This document shows, in pieces, positions 17,707-26,624 of a stretch of 64,000 nt of DNA (positions within the stretch are counted from its first letter, which is position 1; every line of letters begins with the position of its first letter). Below the pieces are notes generated by a model that had not been told where the DNA came from, did no database searches, and saw only the letters and a list, made by a program, of their open reading frames with translations. The stretch is taken from the NCBI RefSeq assembly GCF_003606385.1, contig NZ_CP032514.1:2356001-2420000 (forward strand), read 5' to 3'. Position numbers and translations under genes: made by a program. This DNA is from Actinomyces lilanjuaniae. Lineage in GTDB: Bacteria > Actinomycetota > Actinomycetes > Actinomycetales > Actinomycetaceae.

Positions 17707-19008
17707 GTGACGTCACCTACCCGCTCCCACACGGATGAGGACCCTGCCGACGCCGTCCCGTCCGGTCCCGCCGCTTCCCAGGCGCCCTCGGCAGCCAGCA
17801 GGCTCGCGGGCCACCTGGTGGGCCTACCCAGGCCCGCTCAGGTCCTGGCGGTGTGGGCGGCCTGCTCCACCCTGACCTTCCTCGTCCTGAGGCTGTCCGC
17901 ACAGGACACGCCCGCAACTGCCTGGGCCGGGGCTGCTCCCGGGTGGCAGGAGCACATGTCCTTCTGGGACGCGGGCTGGTACGAGAGGATCGCCCGAGAG
18001 GGCTACCCGCGTCGCCTCCCTGTGGATGCCCAGGGAGACGTGACACAGAACACCTGGGCCTTCATGCCGCTACTGCCCACGCTGGCCCACGGGCTGACCT
18101 GGGTGACGGGCTGGTCCTTCTACACCTGTGCCGCGCTCATCTCCATCGTCGCCTCTGCGGCAGCAGCCCTGGCCATGGACTGGTGGCTGTCACCCCGCAC
18201 GGGCAGCCGGGCCTCGTTGTGGGCGGTGGCGCTGCTGTGGGGCTCCCCCTGCGCGCCCGTCCTCCAGGTCCCCTACGCAGAGGCACTGACCTTGCTGACG
18301 GTCTCCCTGGCACTAGGCCTGACAGACCGTGGGCGGCCGCTGGCAGCGGCACCGTTCACCGTCCTGGCCGCCTTCTCCCGTCCCGTGGGTGTCCCCCTAG
18401 GAGCAGCCCTCGGCCTGTGGTGGGCGTGGCAGGAGGCGTGCTCTCACGGATGGATCCCGCGACGGAGCCTGAGCCTGCCGGTTGGGGGACCTTCCGACGA
18501 GTCACCGTCACGGCACAGCCTGCTGGCCCTGAGCCTGCTGTCCTGCGCCGCCTCCCTGGCCTGGCCCGCCCTGGCCTGGGCCTCAACCGGGCGGGCGGAC
18601 GCCTACACGGCCACGGAGACGGCCTGGCGCGGCGGAGACCTCGTCCCCTTCACACCCTGGCTGACACGCTCAGGGTGGTGGGTGGGTCACCACCTGTCCT
18701 GGCTGCTTCTCCTCCTGGTCCTGGCAGGCGCGGTCCTTCTCCTGACCGCACCTGCGCTGCGCCGCCTCGGGGCTGCGGCCTGGTTCTGGTGCCTGGGCTA
18801 CATCCTCTACCTGCTGGCCTTCTTCGACCCGACGTCCTCGGTACTACGAATCCTCCTACCTCTGGCTCCCGTGGCCTGGAGCCTGGCACGACGAGCACGG
18901 ACCACGCGCGCGCGTGCGGCACTCCTGCTGGCTGGCCTCGTCGGCCAGTTGTTCTGGGTGTCCTGGGTCTGGGCCCTGGGCAGCGTGGAGATCCAGTGGG
19001 TCCCCTAG
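17707..19008 (+). CDS. PIG-V-like polytopic mannosyltransferase
   Basis: The likely start is GTG 17707 (8 bases after AGGG), giving about 433 residues; a frame extension to 17593 would overlap the purK start region. About ten hydrophobic segments span residues 55-430. Just after the first helix an extracytoplasmic loop carries WDAGWYERIAREGYP, the acidic/aromatic signature of GT-C enzymes of the PIG-V (Mannosyl_trans2) family, followed by NTWAFMPLLPTL. It probably adds a mannose from a polyprenyl-phosphate donor to a surface glycan or lipid. Family is fairly clear; substrate unknown. Confidence 0.78.
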   Translation: MTSPTRSHTDEDPADAVPSGPAASQAPSAASRLAGHLVGLPRPAQVLAVWAACSTLTFLVLRLSAQDTPATAWAGAAPGWQEHMSFWDAGWYERIAREGYPRRLPVDAQGDVTQNTWAFMPLLPTLAHGLTWVTGWSFYTCAALISIVASAAAALAMDWWLSPRTGSRASLWAVALLWGSPCAPVLQVPYAEALTLLTVSLALGLTDRGRPLAAAPFTVLAAFSRPVGVPLGAALGLWWAWQEACSHGWIPRRSLSLPVGGPSDESPSRHSLLALSLLSCAASLAWPALAWASTGRADAYTATETAWRGGDLVPFTPWLTRSGWWVGHHLSWLLLLLVLAGAVLLLTAPALRRLGAAAWFWCLGYILYLLAFFDPTSSVLRILLPLAPVAWSLARRARTTRARAALLLAGLVGQLFWVSWVWALGSVEIQWVP

Positions 19009-19125
19009 AGCAGCCTCACCGCCCCGGTGAACCCACCTGTGCCACGTGCCGCTGTGCCTTCCGACAACACGGCACCCACGAGCAGGTGGCGCACGGTCCA
19101 CCAAATCTTCCCTAGGATGCCCTCC

Positions 19126-19719
19126 ATGTCCGCAGCACCTCCCCCTACCTCAGCCAGGGACCGGGTGGTGGCGTGGGTGCGCGAGCTTGTCCAGTTCGGT
19201 CTGGTGGGCGCGTCGGCCTTCCTTATCGACATCAGCCTGTTCAACCTGCTCCAGCGCGGCCCCGTCGCGGTCCTGGCCGGCCACCCCAACACCGCCAACG
19301 CGGTTGCGGCCGCAACCGCGACCGCGTACTCCTGGGTAGCGAACCGGATGTGGACCTACCGTGGCCGCACTCAGGACAACCTGGCACGCGAGGCGCTCCT
19401 CTTCGCCAGCGCCAACCTCGGGGGCCTGGTCATCACCCAGTCCTGCCTCCTGGCGACGCACCACCTCCTGGGCCTGACCTCCGCGCTGGCGGACAACATC
19501 GCCGCCTACGTCGTCGGTTTCGTCCTGAGCACAGCCTTCCGGTTCCTGTTCTACCACTACGTCGTCTTCACCGGGACACCGCAGCGCCCCGGCCCGCCGA
19601 CCTCAGCCGACGCCACGCCCGCCAGCACCAGACCATCCGACGCTACACCGGTATCGGCCGGCACCGCTGCCAGCCAGCAACCCAGCGGCGCAGACCACCT
19701 CTCACAGGGCACCTCATAG
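19126..19719 (+). CDS. GtrA-family membrane protein
   Basis: Four TM helices typical of GtrA are visible. The opening QFGLVGASAFLIDISLFNLL and the VANRMWTYRG segment between helices 2 and 3 are hallmarks of the family. ATG 19126 is chosen because the conserved region begins soon after; in-frame starts at 19117 and 19027 are possible. GtrA proteins are thought to help polyprenyl-phosphate sugars cross the membrane. A Pro/Thr/Ser-rich tail (about 155-197) is non-conserved. It follows the PIG-V-like gene on the same strand, consistent with a shared lipid-linked sugar pathway. Confidence 0.82.
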   Translation: MSAAPPPTSARDRVVAWVRELVQFGLVGASAFLIDISLFNLLQRGPVAVLAGHPNTANAVAAATATAYSWVANRMWTYRGRTQDNLAREALLFASANLGGLVITQSCLLATHHLLGLTSALADNIAAYVVGFVLSTAFRFLFYHYVVFTGTPQRPGPPTSADATPASTRPSDATPVSAGTAASQQPSGADHLSQGTS

Positions 19720-19849
19720 AGCCTGCTGCCTCGCCATAACCTCGGCACCGGGGGCACCGGTGAGGTAGCCGTCGGAAAACCGTGCTCATGAGGAGCCCGG
19801 CACCGACGCGGAGCCGACGGCGGACTCACCGGGCCCGCGACGACGACGC

Positions 19850-20929
19850 TCAGAACCGACGTCGACGTCCCACTGAGACCAGCGCGCCCTGCGGCAGCAC
19901 GTTGTTGGGGTCCAGCGACTTGGGCACGGCGTTGAGGAGGACGGAGAAGACGGCTGGGCACCGCCGGGAGAGCTCGATACGGCCACCGTCGGCCTCCACA
20001 AGGTCTTTGGCCAGAGCCAGCCCCACCCCGGTGGAGCCGTGGCCGGAGACGTTCCTCTCAAAGACGTGCTGGGCGATGTCCTCCGCCACGCCCTCACCCT
20101 GGTCGGCCACGTCGATAAAGACGCCGTGCCCGCCGTTAGCGCTGCGCACGCTGACCTCAGTCGTCCCGGCCCCGTAGCGCAAGGAGTTCTCAATGATGGT
20201 GGCCAGCACCTGGGCCAGGGAGCCGGGGGTCGCCAGGACAGGCTGGCGGACCTCGTCAACGAAGGTGAGGCTGCGTCCCGCCGCCTCAAAGGCGGGACCC
20301 CACTCCTCCTCCTGCTGGGCAAAGACCTCGCTGAGATGGAGGGCCTCCGTGGTCCCGCCCCCGGTACGGCGGGAGACCTGCAAGAGGTCCTCCACCACTC
20401 CCGTCAGACGCTCCACCTGCTCCAGGCAGGCCCGGGCCTCCTTGCGTACCTCCTCCTCCGAGGCAAGAAGCTCGATCTCCTCCAGCCTCAGCGACAGGCT
20501 GGTCAGCGGGGTGCGCAGCTGGTGGGAGGCGTCGGAGGCAAACTGCCGCTCGGCGGCCAGGCGCCCCGCGACACGCTCGGCGGAGCGCACCAGCTCAGCC
20601 TGGACCAGGTCGATCTCCTCGATCCCGGAGGAACGCAGCCGGGGCCGGACCTGGCCGCTGCCCAGCTGCTCCGCCTCGGCCGCCAGGTAGATCAACGGCG
20701 CTGAGATACGCCGGGCCGCCTTGGAGGCCACGACGGAGGCCGCCGCTACGGCCACCGAGCTCAGGGCGACCAGGGTGAGCAGGACCGTAGCCACCACCTG
20801 GATCCGAGCGCTGCCGCCAGCCGTGGTGCGCAGGGCGATAATGACCCAGGCACCCCCCAGAGGCACCCCCAGGAGGATCACCGCCACCAGGACCGTCCTC
20901 ATAGTCATCGCCATTGCTCGACGGCGCAT
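19850..20929 (-). CDS. sensor histidine kinase of a two-component system
   Basis: The 359-residue kinase starts at ATG 20929 behind GAGGAGGGG. Two TM helices (about 12-32 and 44-68) are joined by only some 12 residues, so there is almost no external sensor domain. A HAMP-like region follows, then the H box SDASHQLRTPL with phosphoacceptor His136, the N box IIENSLRYG, and the G boxes DVADQGEGV and STGVGLALAKDLVE. It probably phosphorylates the OmpR-type regulator encoded upstream. The stimulus is unknown; the short loop suggests sensing within the membrane or via a partner. Confidence 0.9.
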   Translation of the reverse strand: MRRRAMAMTMRTVLVAVILLGVPLGGAWVIIALRTTAGGSARIQVVATVLLTLVALSSVAVAAASVVASKAARRISAPLIYLAAEAEQLGSGQVRPRLRSSGIEEIDLVQAELVRSAERVAGRLAAERQFASDASHQLRTPLTSLSLRLEEIELLASEEEVRKEARACLEQVERLTGVVEDLLQVSRRTGGGTTEALHLSEVFAQQEEEWGPAFEAAGRSLTFVDEVRQPVLATPGSLAQVLATIIENSLRYGAGTTEVSVRSANGGHGVFIDVADQGEGVAEDIAQHVFERNVSGHGSTGVGLALAKDLVEADGGRIELSRRCPAVFSVLLNAVPKSLDPNNVLPQGALVSVGRRRRF

Positions 20930-21069
20930 GCGCGTCCCCTCCTCTGTGGCTCGGCAGCCCTCCCAAGGCGATTATCCGCGAACCCTGCCCGCCCCAGCAG
21001 GACGCCCGCAGGGCGGGTTGCCCGCCCCGGACGGCCTCACCACCCGCCAGCACGTGGCCGGGACACTGC

Positions 21070-21741
21070 TCACCCCTCGGCCAGGCAGTATCCCTCGCCC
21101 TGGGCGAGCAGCCGACGCGGGGCGTCCTCGTCGTCACCCAGCTTGCGCCGCAGCCAGGCGACGTGCATCTGGAGCGTCTGGGGAGTCCCCGTGGGGTCCT
21201 CCCCCCAGACCTCCTTGAGGACGTCCTCAGCCTGGACGACCGCACCGCCGCCACGCACGAGCACCCGTAGCAGCTCGAACTCACGCGTGGTCAGCTGCAG
21301 CTCGCGAGAGGCGACAAAGGCCCTGTGGGCGGCAACATCCACCCGGATGTCCCCGATGGTCAGCTCGTCCTCCGTGGCCTCCCCGGAGGCGCGGCGCACC
21401 TGGGCACGCACTCGGGCCAGGAGCTCGGCGAGGCGGAAGGGCTTGGTGACGTAGTCGTCGGCACCAGCGTCGAGCCCAACCACGAGATCCGTGTCCTCGC
21501 TGCGCGCTGTCAGCATCAGGATAGGAATGGTGAGTCCCTGGGCGCGCACCTGCCGGGCGACGTCCAGGCCGTCGACGTCAGGCAGACCGAGGTCAAGCAC
21601 GATGATGTCAGCGCTGGCAACCTCCTCCAGGGCACCCTTGCCGGTGCCGTGAGTGAGAACGGCGTAGCCCTCCCGACCGAAGGCCCGGGCGAGCGGCTCG
21701 GAGATAGCGGGGTCGTCTTCGACAAGCAGAACTGTGGTCAC
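21070..21741 (-). CDS. OmpR/PhoB-type response regulator
   Basis: The receiver domain has the acidic pair in LLVEDDPAIS, the phosphoacceptor Asp50 in IIVLDLGLPDVDG, and Lys100 in DDYVTKPFRL. The C-terminal winged helix (about 125-222) contains LTTREFELLRVL and HVAWLRRKLGDD. GTG 21741 fits the usual beginning of the domain; a TTG at 21762 is possible. The histidine kinase gene follows after 140 bases on the same strand, so they form a cognate pair. Target genes cannot be inferred. Confidence 0.93.
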   Translation of the reverse strand: MTTVLLVEDDPAISEPLARAFGREGYAVLTHGTGKGALEEVASADIIVLDLGLPDVDGLDVARQVRAQGLTIPILMLTARSEDTDLVVGLDAGADDYVTKPFRLAELLARVRAQVRRASGEATEDELTIGDIRVDVAAHRAFVASRELQLTTREFELLRVLVRGGGAVVQAEDVLKEVWGEDPTGTPQTLQMHVAWLRRKLGDDEDAPRRLLAQGEGYCLAEG

Positions 21742-21928
21742 GCTAGTGATCGTAAGCGACAACGGGGCGTGACGTCATCATCCTGGAGACGGATAAAGAC
21801 ACACGTGGGTCGCCTCACGGCAGTGGGAACCGGATTGCCCGCGCAGAATGTGCCAGGAGCCCACAGGACGCCCGGCATCAGTACACGCGCGGGTCAGGCC
21901 CCCGGGCCGGGCAGACGCGGCCTCGCGC

Positions 21929-22996
21929 TCAGACCCGCTCCAGGGACCAGGGAATGATCTGTCCCAGGCCCTTGGCAACAACCTCGTGGCACTGCCCCAC
22001 CCGGTAGCGGGAGGCCACCGGGCCGTGAAGAATGGCCATGGCTGTGGCCTCGTCCATGCGTATCCCCCCCGGCTCCGCAGCGTCCACCAGCCGGGAGGCC
22101 AGGTTGACGGTAGGGCCGAAGACGTCCCCGGAGCGTGAGACCACGCGTCCCTGGACCAGGGAGGCGCGTACACGGATCGCCTCGGGACCGCTCTGGAGCT
22201 CCTCGACCAGGGACGTGACCACGTCCGCCGCAGTAGGCAAGTCGTCTGAGATATACATCACAGCATCCCCGATAGTCTTGACCACCCTGGCCCCACGGGA
22301 GGTGACGACATCGCGCGCCGTGTTCTCAAAGTCCTCCAGCATGAGGGTGAGGTCCTGCTTACCCATCCGCTGGGCCCGCTGGGTGAAGGACACGATGTCG
22401 ACAAACCCCAGGGAACGGGTCAGAGGGTAGAGATCAGGACCCGCCTCCTCCTGGCCGCGGGTAGCGACCTCCGCATCGGTGCGGCCGATGAGGGAGGCCA
22501 GGTGGCGCCGCCAGGCGTAGGTCAGCTGGCGGGAGAGGATCTCGATCATCTCCCCGACACGGTCCAGCGCAACCAGCCGCGCCGAGGTGTCGTCCAGCCT
22601 CAGCCGGTCGCCGATGTCAGCCACGAGAGTCTCCAGCTCCCACAGGACCAGCCTGTCCATCGTGTAGGACTGCGCGCGCAGCAGCTCCAGGGCGCTGGGC
22701 AGCCGCATCCGGAAGGAGCCCTCCTCGTTGATGAGGGCAAGCGTGTCACGCAGGGCGTCGACGTCATGGCGGGTAAAGCAGACCTCGTCGGGGGCGACGT
22801 CGGCGAACCCCATGGCCCGCCAGAAGCGCTGGGCTGTCTCGAGGCTGGCGCCCGCCTGCTCGGCGACTTGCGCGAGCGTCAGGCTGGGGCGCTCACCCAG
22901 CAGCAGCCTCTCGTGGCCCGCAAGGGTGGCCCAGTCCTCAGCCCTGGAAAGTTGCGGCTGTCGGCCCCGGGGGCTCTGTCCGTCCCGTCTCACCAC
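21929..22996 (-). CDS. class III adenylate cyclase with N-terminal regulatory domain
   Basis: The C-terminal cyclase domain (about 192-355) has metal-binding Asp200 in GFVDIVSF and Asp244 in KTIGDAVMYI, a probable adenine-contacting Lys240, and transition-state Asn298 and Arg302 in PTVNLASR. All are present, so activity is likely. The N-terminal 190 residues are helical and include a MerR-like LTLAQVAEQAGASLETAQRF segment; the layout resembles mycobacterial Rv1264, where the N-terminal domain inhibits at neutral pH. There are no membrane helices, so it is cytosolic. Regulation by pH is inference from architecture only. Confidence 0.88.
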   Translation of the reverse strand: MVRRDGQSPRGRQPQLSRAEDWATLAGHERLLLGERPSLTLAQVAEQAGASLETAQRFWRAMGFADVAPDEVCFTRHDVDALRDTLALINEEGSFRMRLPSALELLRAQSYTMDRLVLWELETLVADIGDRLRLDDTSARLVALDRVGEMIEILSRQLTYAWRRHLASLIGRTDAEVATRGQEEAGPDLYPLTRSLGFVDIVSFTQRAQRMGKQDLTLMLEDFENTARDVVTSRGARVVKTIGDAVMYISDDLPTAADVVTSLVEELQSGPEAIRVRASLVQGRVVSRSGDVFGPTVNLASRLVDAAEPGGIRMDEATAMAILHGPVASRYRVGQCHEVVAKGLGQIIPWSLERV

Positions 22997-23078
22997 GACA
23001 GAGTAGCGCGGGTCACACGGCGATGCTTGTCATCGCCACAGCCTCACAGTACGTTATCCAGAATTTCGCCCGTGGCGG

Positions 23079-24014
23079 TCACAACGTGGTTTCCGAGAGG
23101 TCCTGGCGCCGTACTGAGACCTCACCAGCGCGAAGACACTGCGGCCCGTCGGGGGTGTCCACCACCAGCTCAGGAGTGACGTCCCTGGCGGTACCACGTA
23201 CCACCCCCGCAGGAGACCGGACACTGACCTGCTGACCCAGGGTCGTGCAGACCGCCCGCAGCTCCCGTCCCAGGTGGCCGTCACCGGCGTCGGGGTCCCC
23301 TCCCGCATCCTCCCACTGCCCCACACGGGCCGCCAGGGTGCGACCCAGCAGCGCCATTACGTCCTCAGGTCGTGCCGAGGAGCCCAGTAGGCGCAGAGAG
23401 GTCGCCCAGGGCACCGGCAGGCCTTCACTGTCCTGGCCGACGTTGACCCCAATCCCCAGGACGACACCAGGCGCCTGCACCCGGCAGGCCGCGGCCTCGT
23501 CCGCGGCAGCGCCCTGCGAGCCGTCGCGCCCGGCAGCCGCTCCCTCAGCGGAGGAGGCCGGGCCGACGCCGGGGACCACCAGCTCCGCCAGGACCCCGGC
23601 GACCTTGCGCGTGCCCGCCCACCCGGGCACGTCAGGGACGTCAGCGCCCTCGGGAACGGCAACGACGTCATTGGGCCACTTCAGGCCCAGCCTCCACGGC
23701 ACGCCCTCCGTCAGCGGCAGCAGGCTCTCACGCACGGCCAGTCCCGCCACGAGCGGCAGCCAGTCCAGCCGGTCCGCTCCCACCAGGGGCCTGAGGACCA
23801 CCGAGACCGTCAGCGCCCCCTCAGCCGGCGTCTGCCAGGAGCGTCCCTGGCGCCCCCTGCCTGCGGTCTGCCGGAGCGCCCGTAGCGCAGACAGGTGCGG
23901 CCACCCCTCCTCGCCGCGAACGAGCGCATCATGCAGGTCGTCCTGGGTGGAAGCGGTCTCCGGCACCGTCACGACCCGACGAAAGCCTCTGCTGCCTGAG
24001 CGGTCATGGTCCAC
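23079..24014 (-). CDS. birA: biotin-[acetyl-CoA-carboxylase] ligase
   Basis: BirA makes biotinyl-AMP and attaches biotin to the carboxylase carrier lysine. Visible motifs are the nucleotide/biotin loop TAGRGRQGRSW (about 50-60), KWPNDVV, TRKVAGVLAEL and VLGIGVNVGQ, plus a C-terminal SH3-like domain (VRGTARDVTPELVVDT). No N-terminal HTH is present, so it is a monofunctional group I ligase. An Ala/Gly-rich insertion (about 155-178) is unusual. It is divergent from maf with about 90 bases between. Confidence 0.93.
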   Translation of the reverse strand: MDHDRSGSRGFRRVVTVPETASTQDDLHDALVRGEEGWPHLSALRALRQTAGRGRQGRSWQTPAEGALTVSVVLRPLVGADRLDWLPLVAGLAVRESLLPLTEGVPWRLGLKWPNDVVAVPEGADVPDVPGWAGTRKVAGVLAELVVPGVGPASSAEGAAAGRDGSQGAAADEAAACRVQAPGVVLGIGVNVGQDSEGLPVPWATSLRLLGSSARPEDVMALLGRTLAARVGQWEDAGGDPDAGDGHLGRELRAVCTTLGQQVSVRSPAGVVRGTARDVTPELVVDTPDGPQCLRAGEVSVRRQDLSETTL

Positions 24015-24107
24015 GGCACAACCTTAAGCGCCTACCTCCCCACCGGGAAAGTCCCACCGAGAAAGTCCCGCCGGTGACGTGGCCGCCAGCGGCAGCGGGC
24101 CGCTAGA

Positions 24108-24758
24108 GTGGACAGCGTGATCCTCCTGGCCTCCCAGTCCGTCGGCCGCCTGAGCACCCTGCGCGCCGCAGGGGTCGACCCCCTGGTGCGAGTCTCCCAC
24201 GTGGACGAGGACACGGTGCTGGAGGAGCTGCGAACCACCTCCCAGGGCCGGGCACACCCTTCCCCCGCTGCCCAGGTCCAGGCCCTGGCCCAGGCCAAGG
24301 CGATCGAGGTGGCCGCGCGCACGCTGCCGCAGGAGGCCCAGGTCGTCGTGGGCTGCGACTCCATGCTGGAGATCGACGGGGCCGTCGTCGGCAAGCCAGC
24401 CGACGCGCACGTGGCCAGGGACCGCTGGCGCTCCATGCGGGGCCGTAGCGGGGTTATCCACACCGGCCACTTCCTGGTACGCACCTGCGACGGCGCCACG
24501 GCCGGCGCGGTGGGCTCGGCCCTTGTACGCTTCGGCTGCCCCACGGACCAGGAGATCGACGCCTACGTGGCCTCCGGCGAGCCGCTGGACTGCGCCGGGG
24601 CGTTCACTATTGACGGCCTGGGCGGTGCGTTCATCGACAGCGTCGAGGGCGACCCGCACGCCGTCGTGGGCATCTCACTGCCGCTGCTGCGTCGGCTCCT
24701 GGCCGGGCTAGGGGTGACCTGGACGGACCTATGGGAGCGGCAGGCAGCACAGGGATGA
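24108..24758 (+). CDS. maf: Maf-family nucleoside triphosphate pyrophosphatase
   Basis: Maf proteins hydrolyse non-canonical or modified nucleotides such as dTTP/UTP and m5UTP to the monophosphates. The N-terminal VILLASQSVGRLSTLRAAG follows the S-x-S-x-x-R pattern, and VVGCDSMLEIDGAVVGKP holds the catalytic Asp and Lys. GRSGVIHTGHFLVR and FTIDGLGGAFIDSVEGD complete the family signature. GTG at 24108 or 24117 could both serve as start. Its stop overlaps the ATG of the Nudix gene, so the two housecleaning hydrolases are coupled. Confidence 0.9.
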   Translation: MDSVILLASQSVGRLSTLRAAGVDPLVRVSHVDEDTVLEELRTTSQGRAHPSPAAQVQALAQAKAIEVAARTLPQEAQVVVGCDSMLEIDGAVVGKPADAHVARDRWRSMRGRSGVIHTGHFLVRTCDGATAGAVGSALVRFGCPTDQEIDAYVASGEPLDCAGAFTIDGLGGAFIDSVEGDPHAVVGISLPLLRRLLAGLGVTWTDLWERQAAQG

Positions 24759-25348
24759 GTGCCTCCGGTGCGCGCCACCCCGGCGACGGGTGGGTCCAGT
24801 GCCGGTGCGGACAGCGCCACTGGGGCGTCAATGGCGCTGCGGGCCTGCTGGTCTGGCGCCTGGGCGCCGCTACCTCCGGCACCCAGGGACTGGAGGTCCT
24901 GCTCCAGCTGCGGGCACCATGGACCCACCACGGCAGTGCCTGGGGACTGCCTGGCGGTGCCGTCGCTGACGGCGAGTCACCCGCGCAGGCGGCACTGCGG
25001 GAGTGCCAGGAAGAGACCGGGCTGCCTGCGCAGCTCCTGGTTCTCGGCGGGTCACAGACCCAGCGGCACCCTGACTGGTCCTATACCACCTTTGTGGCCC
25101 AGGCGCCCTCAGACCGGGCCTGGGACCACCTGACCCCGGCGGACGCGGAGTCCGTCGCCCTGGCGTGGAGCCGTCTGGAGCCCCGGGAGGACCGCACCAC
25201 CTGGAAGGTGCCGCGCCCGGCACGGACCTGGGGTGACATGCCTGTGCTGCCTGCCCTGGCCGCCGTGTGGGACCAGCTCGCCTCCCTCCTGCCGCCACCG
25301 CGCGCCTCACAAGGCACACACGACAACCCGACAGCGCAGTCCCCGTAG
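24755..25348 (+). CDS. Nudix hydrolase
   Basis: A complete Nudix box is visible: GGAVADGESPAQAALRECQE followed by ETGL, fitting G-x5-E-x7-REUxEExGU. The ATG at 24755 overlaps the maf stop as ATGA (197 residues). An in-frame ATG at 24731 is an alternative. An N-terminal WVQCRCGQRHWG element could bind metal. Substrate is not predictable from the box; coupling with Maf suggests removal of damaged nucleotides. Confidence 0.9.
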   Translation: MSASGARHPGDGWVQCRCGQRHWGVNGAAGLLVWRLGAATSGTQGLEVLLQLRAPWTHHGSAWGLPGGAVADGESPAQAALRECQEETGLPAQLLVLGGSQTQRHPDWSYTTFVAQAPSDRAWDHLTPADAESVALAWSRLEPREDRTTWKVPRPARTWGDMPVLPALAAVWDQLASLLPPPRASQGTHDNPTAQSP

Positions 25349-25407
25349 CAGCACGGCACCCGTGGCGCGCGCAGCTCGTCACTGCGACAAGACGTCACCC
25401 CTTCCCC

Positions 25408-25448
25408 GGTGCCCTGCGCTCGGGCCCCGGGAAGAGCGGGCGGGCACC
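25408..25448. terminator. probable bidirectional terminator between Nudix and MarR genes
   Basis: Between convergent genes, ggtgccc at 25408-25414 pairs with gggcacc at 25442-25448, with an inner gctc/gagc stem separated by short bulges. The right arm abuts the stop of the MarR gene. There is no T tract. Confidence 0.45.
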
Positions 25449-26024
25449 TCAGGAGACGTCGGCAACGGCGCCCATCAACTCAGCCATCAACGTCAGCTGG
25501 TCCCGGCTGAGGCGGTCCAAGAGGTGACGGCGAACCCCGTCGAGGTGGACCGGGGCCACCTCGCGCAGGAAGGCCAGCCCGGCCTCTGTCAGTTCGCAGT
25601 TGACGCCGCGCCTGTCCGAGGGACAGGCGACGCGCACCACATAGCCCTCCTTCTCCATCCGCCTCACAGTGTGCGTCAGACGCGAGCGGGAGTGACTGAC
25701 GTCGTCGGCCAGGGCCGACATGCGCATCGAGCGGTGAGGGGCCTCGGACAGACGCACGAGGATCTCGTACTCGTGCATGGAGATGCCGCACTCGGCCTCA
25801 AGGTCGTGGTTGAGTCGGGCGATCACCAAGGTCGAGGCGGCTAGGAAGGAGCGCCACGCCCCCATCTCCACCCCGTCCAGCCGACGGTAGCGATGCTCGC
25901 CCTGGCCCCAGGAAGACGGGGGCTGCTGGCCACAGGACTCCTCTGGCTCATGTACCTCCTGGTCAGAGGACTCAGGGGGCGCAGGGGACTCTGTCTGCGT
26001 GGTCACTGTCTGGGTCGCGACCAA
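25449..26024 (-). CDS. MarR-family transcriptional regulator
   Basis: The winged-helix domain shows HEYEILVRLSEAPHRSMRMS, SALADDVSHSRSRLTHTVRR (recognition helix) and the wing VVRVACPSDRRGVNCELT, all typical of MarR. The open frame continues upstream through rpmG, so the start is set at TTG 26024, eight bases after GAGGAG, giving 191 residues with a Gln/Ser/Pro-rich leader of about 50 residues. GTG 26006 is an alternative. It acts as a dimeric repressor or activator; ligand and targets are unknown. Confidence 0.85.
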   Translation of the reverse strand: MVATQTVTTQTESPAPPESSDQEVHEPEESCGQQPPSSWGQGEHRYRRLDGVEMGAWRSFLAASTLVIARLNHDLEAECGISMHEYEILVRLSEAPHRSMRMSALADDVSHSRSRLTHTVRRMEKEGYVVRVACPSDRRGVNCELTEAGLAFLREVAPVHLDGVRRHLLDRLSRDQLTLMAELMGAVADVS

Positions 26025-26189
26025 CGTACCCGCTCCTCTCCCGCTCAGCTCCCGCTGCAGCCCCTGCCGGAGCGCGCCCGGAGCCGAGCATCCATTCCTA
26101 CCTTTATAGCACCTGCTACCTGCGTGAATGTGTTCTTCCAGCCACGCGGACGTGCACCCGAGCACAGGGGGAAAGGGAGACAAAAGCTC

Positions 26190-26230
26190 GCAGAAACAAG
26201 AACGGCCCCCAGCCTGGGGCTGGGGGGACC
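26190..26230 (-). terminator. Rho-independent terminator of rpmG
   Basis: cccccagcc (26206-26214) and ggctggggg (26218-26226) form a perfect 9-bp stem with a 3-base loop. On the minus strand it is followed by a T-rich run (GTTCTTGTTTCTG). This is a classical intrinsic terminator about 55 bases after the rpmG stop. Confidence 0.8.
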
Positions 26231-26284
26231 GGTCCCACTTACCCGCCGCCCCGGCAGGGGGCGAAGGACGGTACAAGAACGCGC

Positions 26285-26455
26285 TCAGCGGGTCTCCCGG
26301 TGCTGCGTGTGCCGTCCACACCGGGAGCAGAACTTGGACAGGGTAAGGCGGTCTGGCGTGTTGCGTCGGTTCTTCTTCGTAATGTAGTTGCGCTCCTTGC
26401 ACTCCGAGCAGGCCAGAGTGATCTTGGGGCGAACGTCGGTGGACTTGCTGGCCAC
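26285..26455 (-). CDS. rpmG: 50S ribosomal protein L33
   Basis: The 56-residue protein starts at GTG 26455. It reads [20 protein letters not shown], then [19 protein letters not shown] and [14 protein letters not shown]. Two CxxC pairs (Cys16/Cys19 and Cys43/Cys46) form the zinc ribbon of the C+ type of L33. It lies in a different frame from the long MarR frame that crosses it. tRNA-Met and tRNA-Thr genes lie directly upstream on the same strand. Confidence 0.95.
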   Translation of the reverse strand: MASKSTDVRPKITLACSECKERNYITKKNRRNTPDRLTLSKFCSRCGRHTQHRETR

Positions 26456-26510
26456 GGCTGTCTCCTCTGCATAGATCCTCGAGCAGCTGCTGACGCGCTC
26501 GAAGCTGACG

Positions 26511-26584
26511 TAGCGGGGGAGGGACTCGAACCCTCGACCTCACGATTATGAGTCGTGCGCTCTAACCAGCTGAGCTACCTCGCC
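26511..26584 (-). tRNA. tRNA-Met (anticodon CAT)
   Basis: The 74-base cloverleaf has D arm GCTC/GAGC, anticodon loop CTCATAA and T loop TTCGAGT. CCA is not encoded. The 7-bp acceptor stem has a G1-U72 wobble and an A5/C68 mismatch. The T/anticodon arms identify an elongator-type tRNA-Met, although CAT tRNAs can also be tRNA-Ile2. Confidence 0.92.
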
Positions 26585-26624
26585 AATCGGACACGGACGG
26601 GAGCCCTCCGCCCCGCCGCGCCAG

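Noticed and set aside
26025..26543. N-terminal extension of the MarR frame through rpmG and its terminator
   Set aside because: The frame is open by chance. The stretch contains rpmG in another frame, its terminator and part of the tRNA-Met gene, so the MarR start must lie after 26030.
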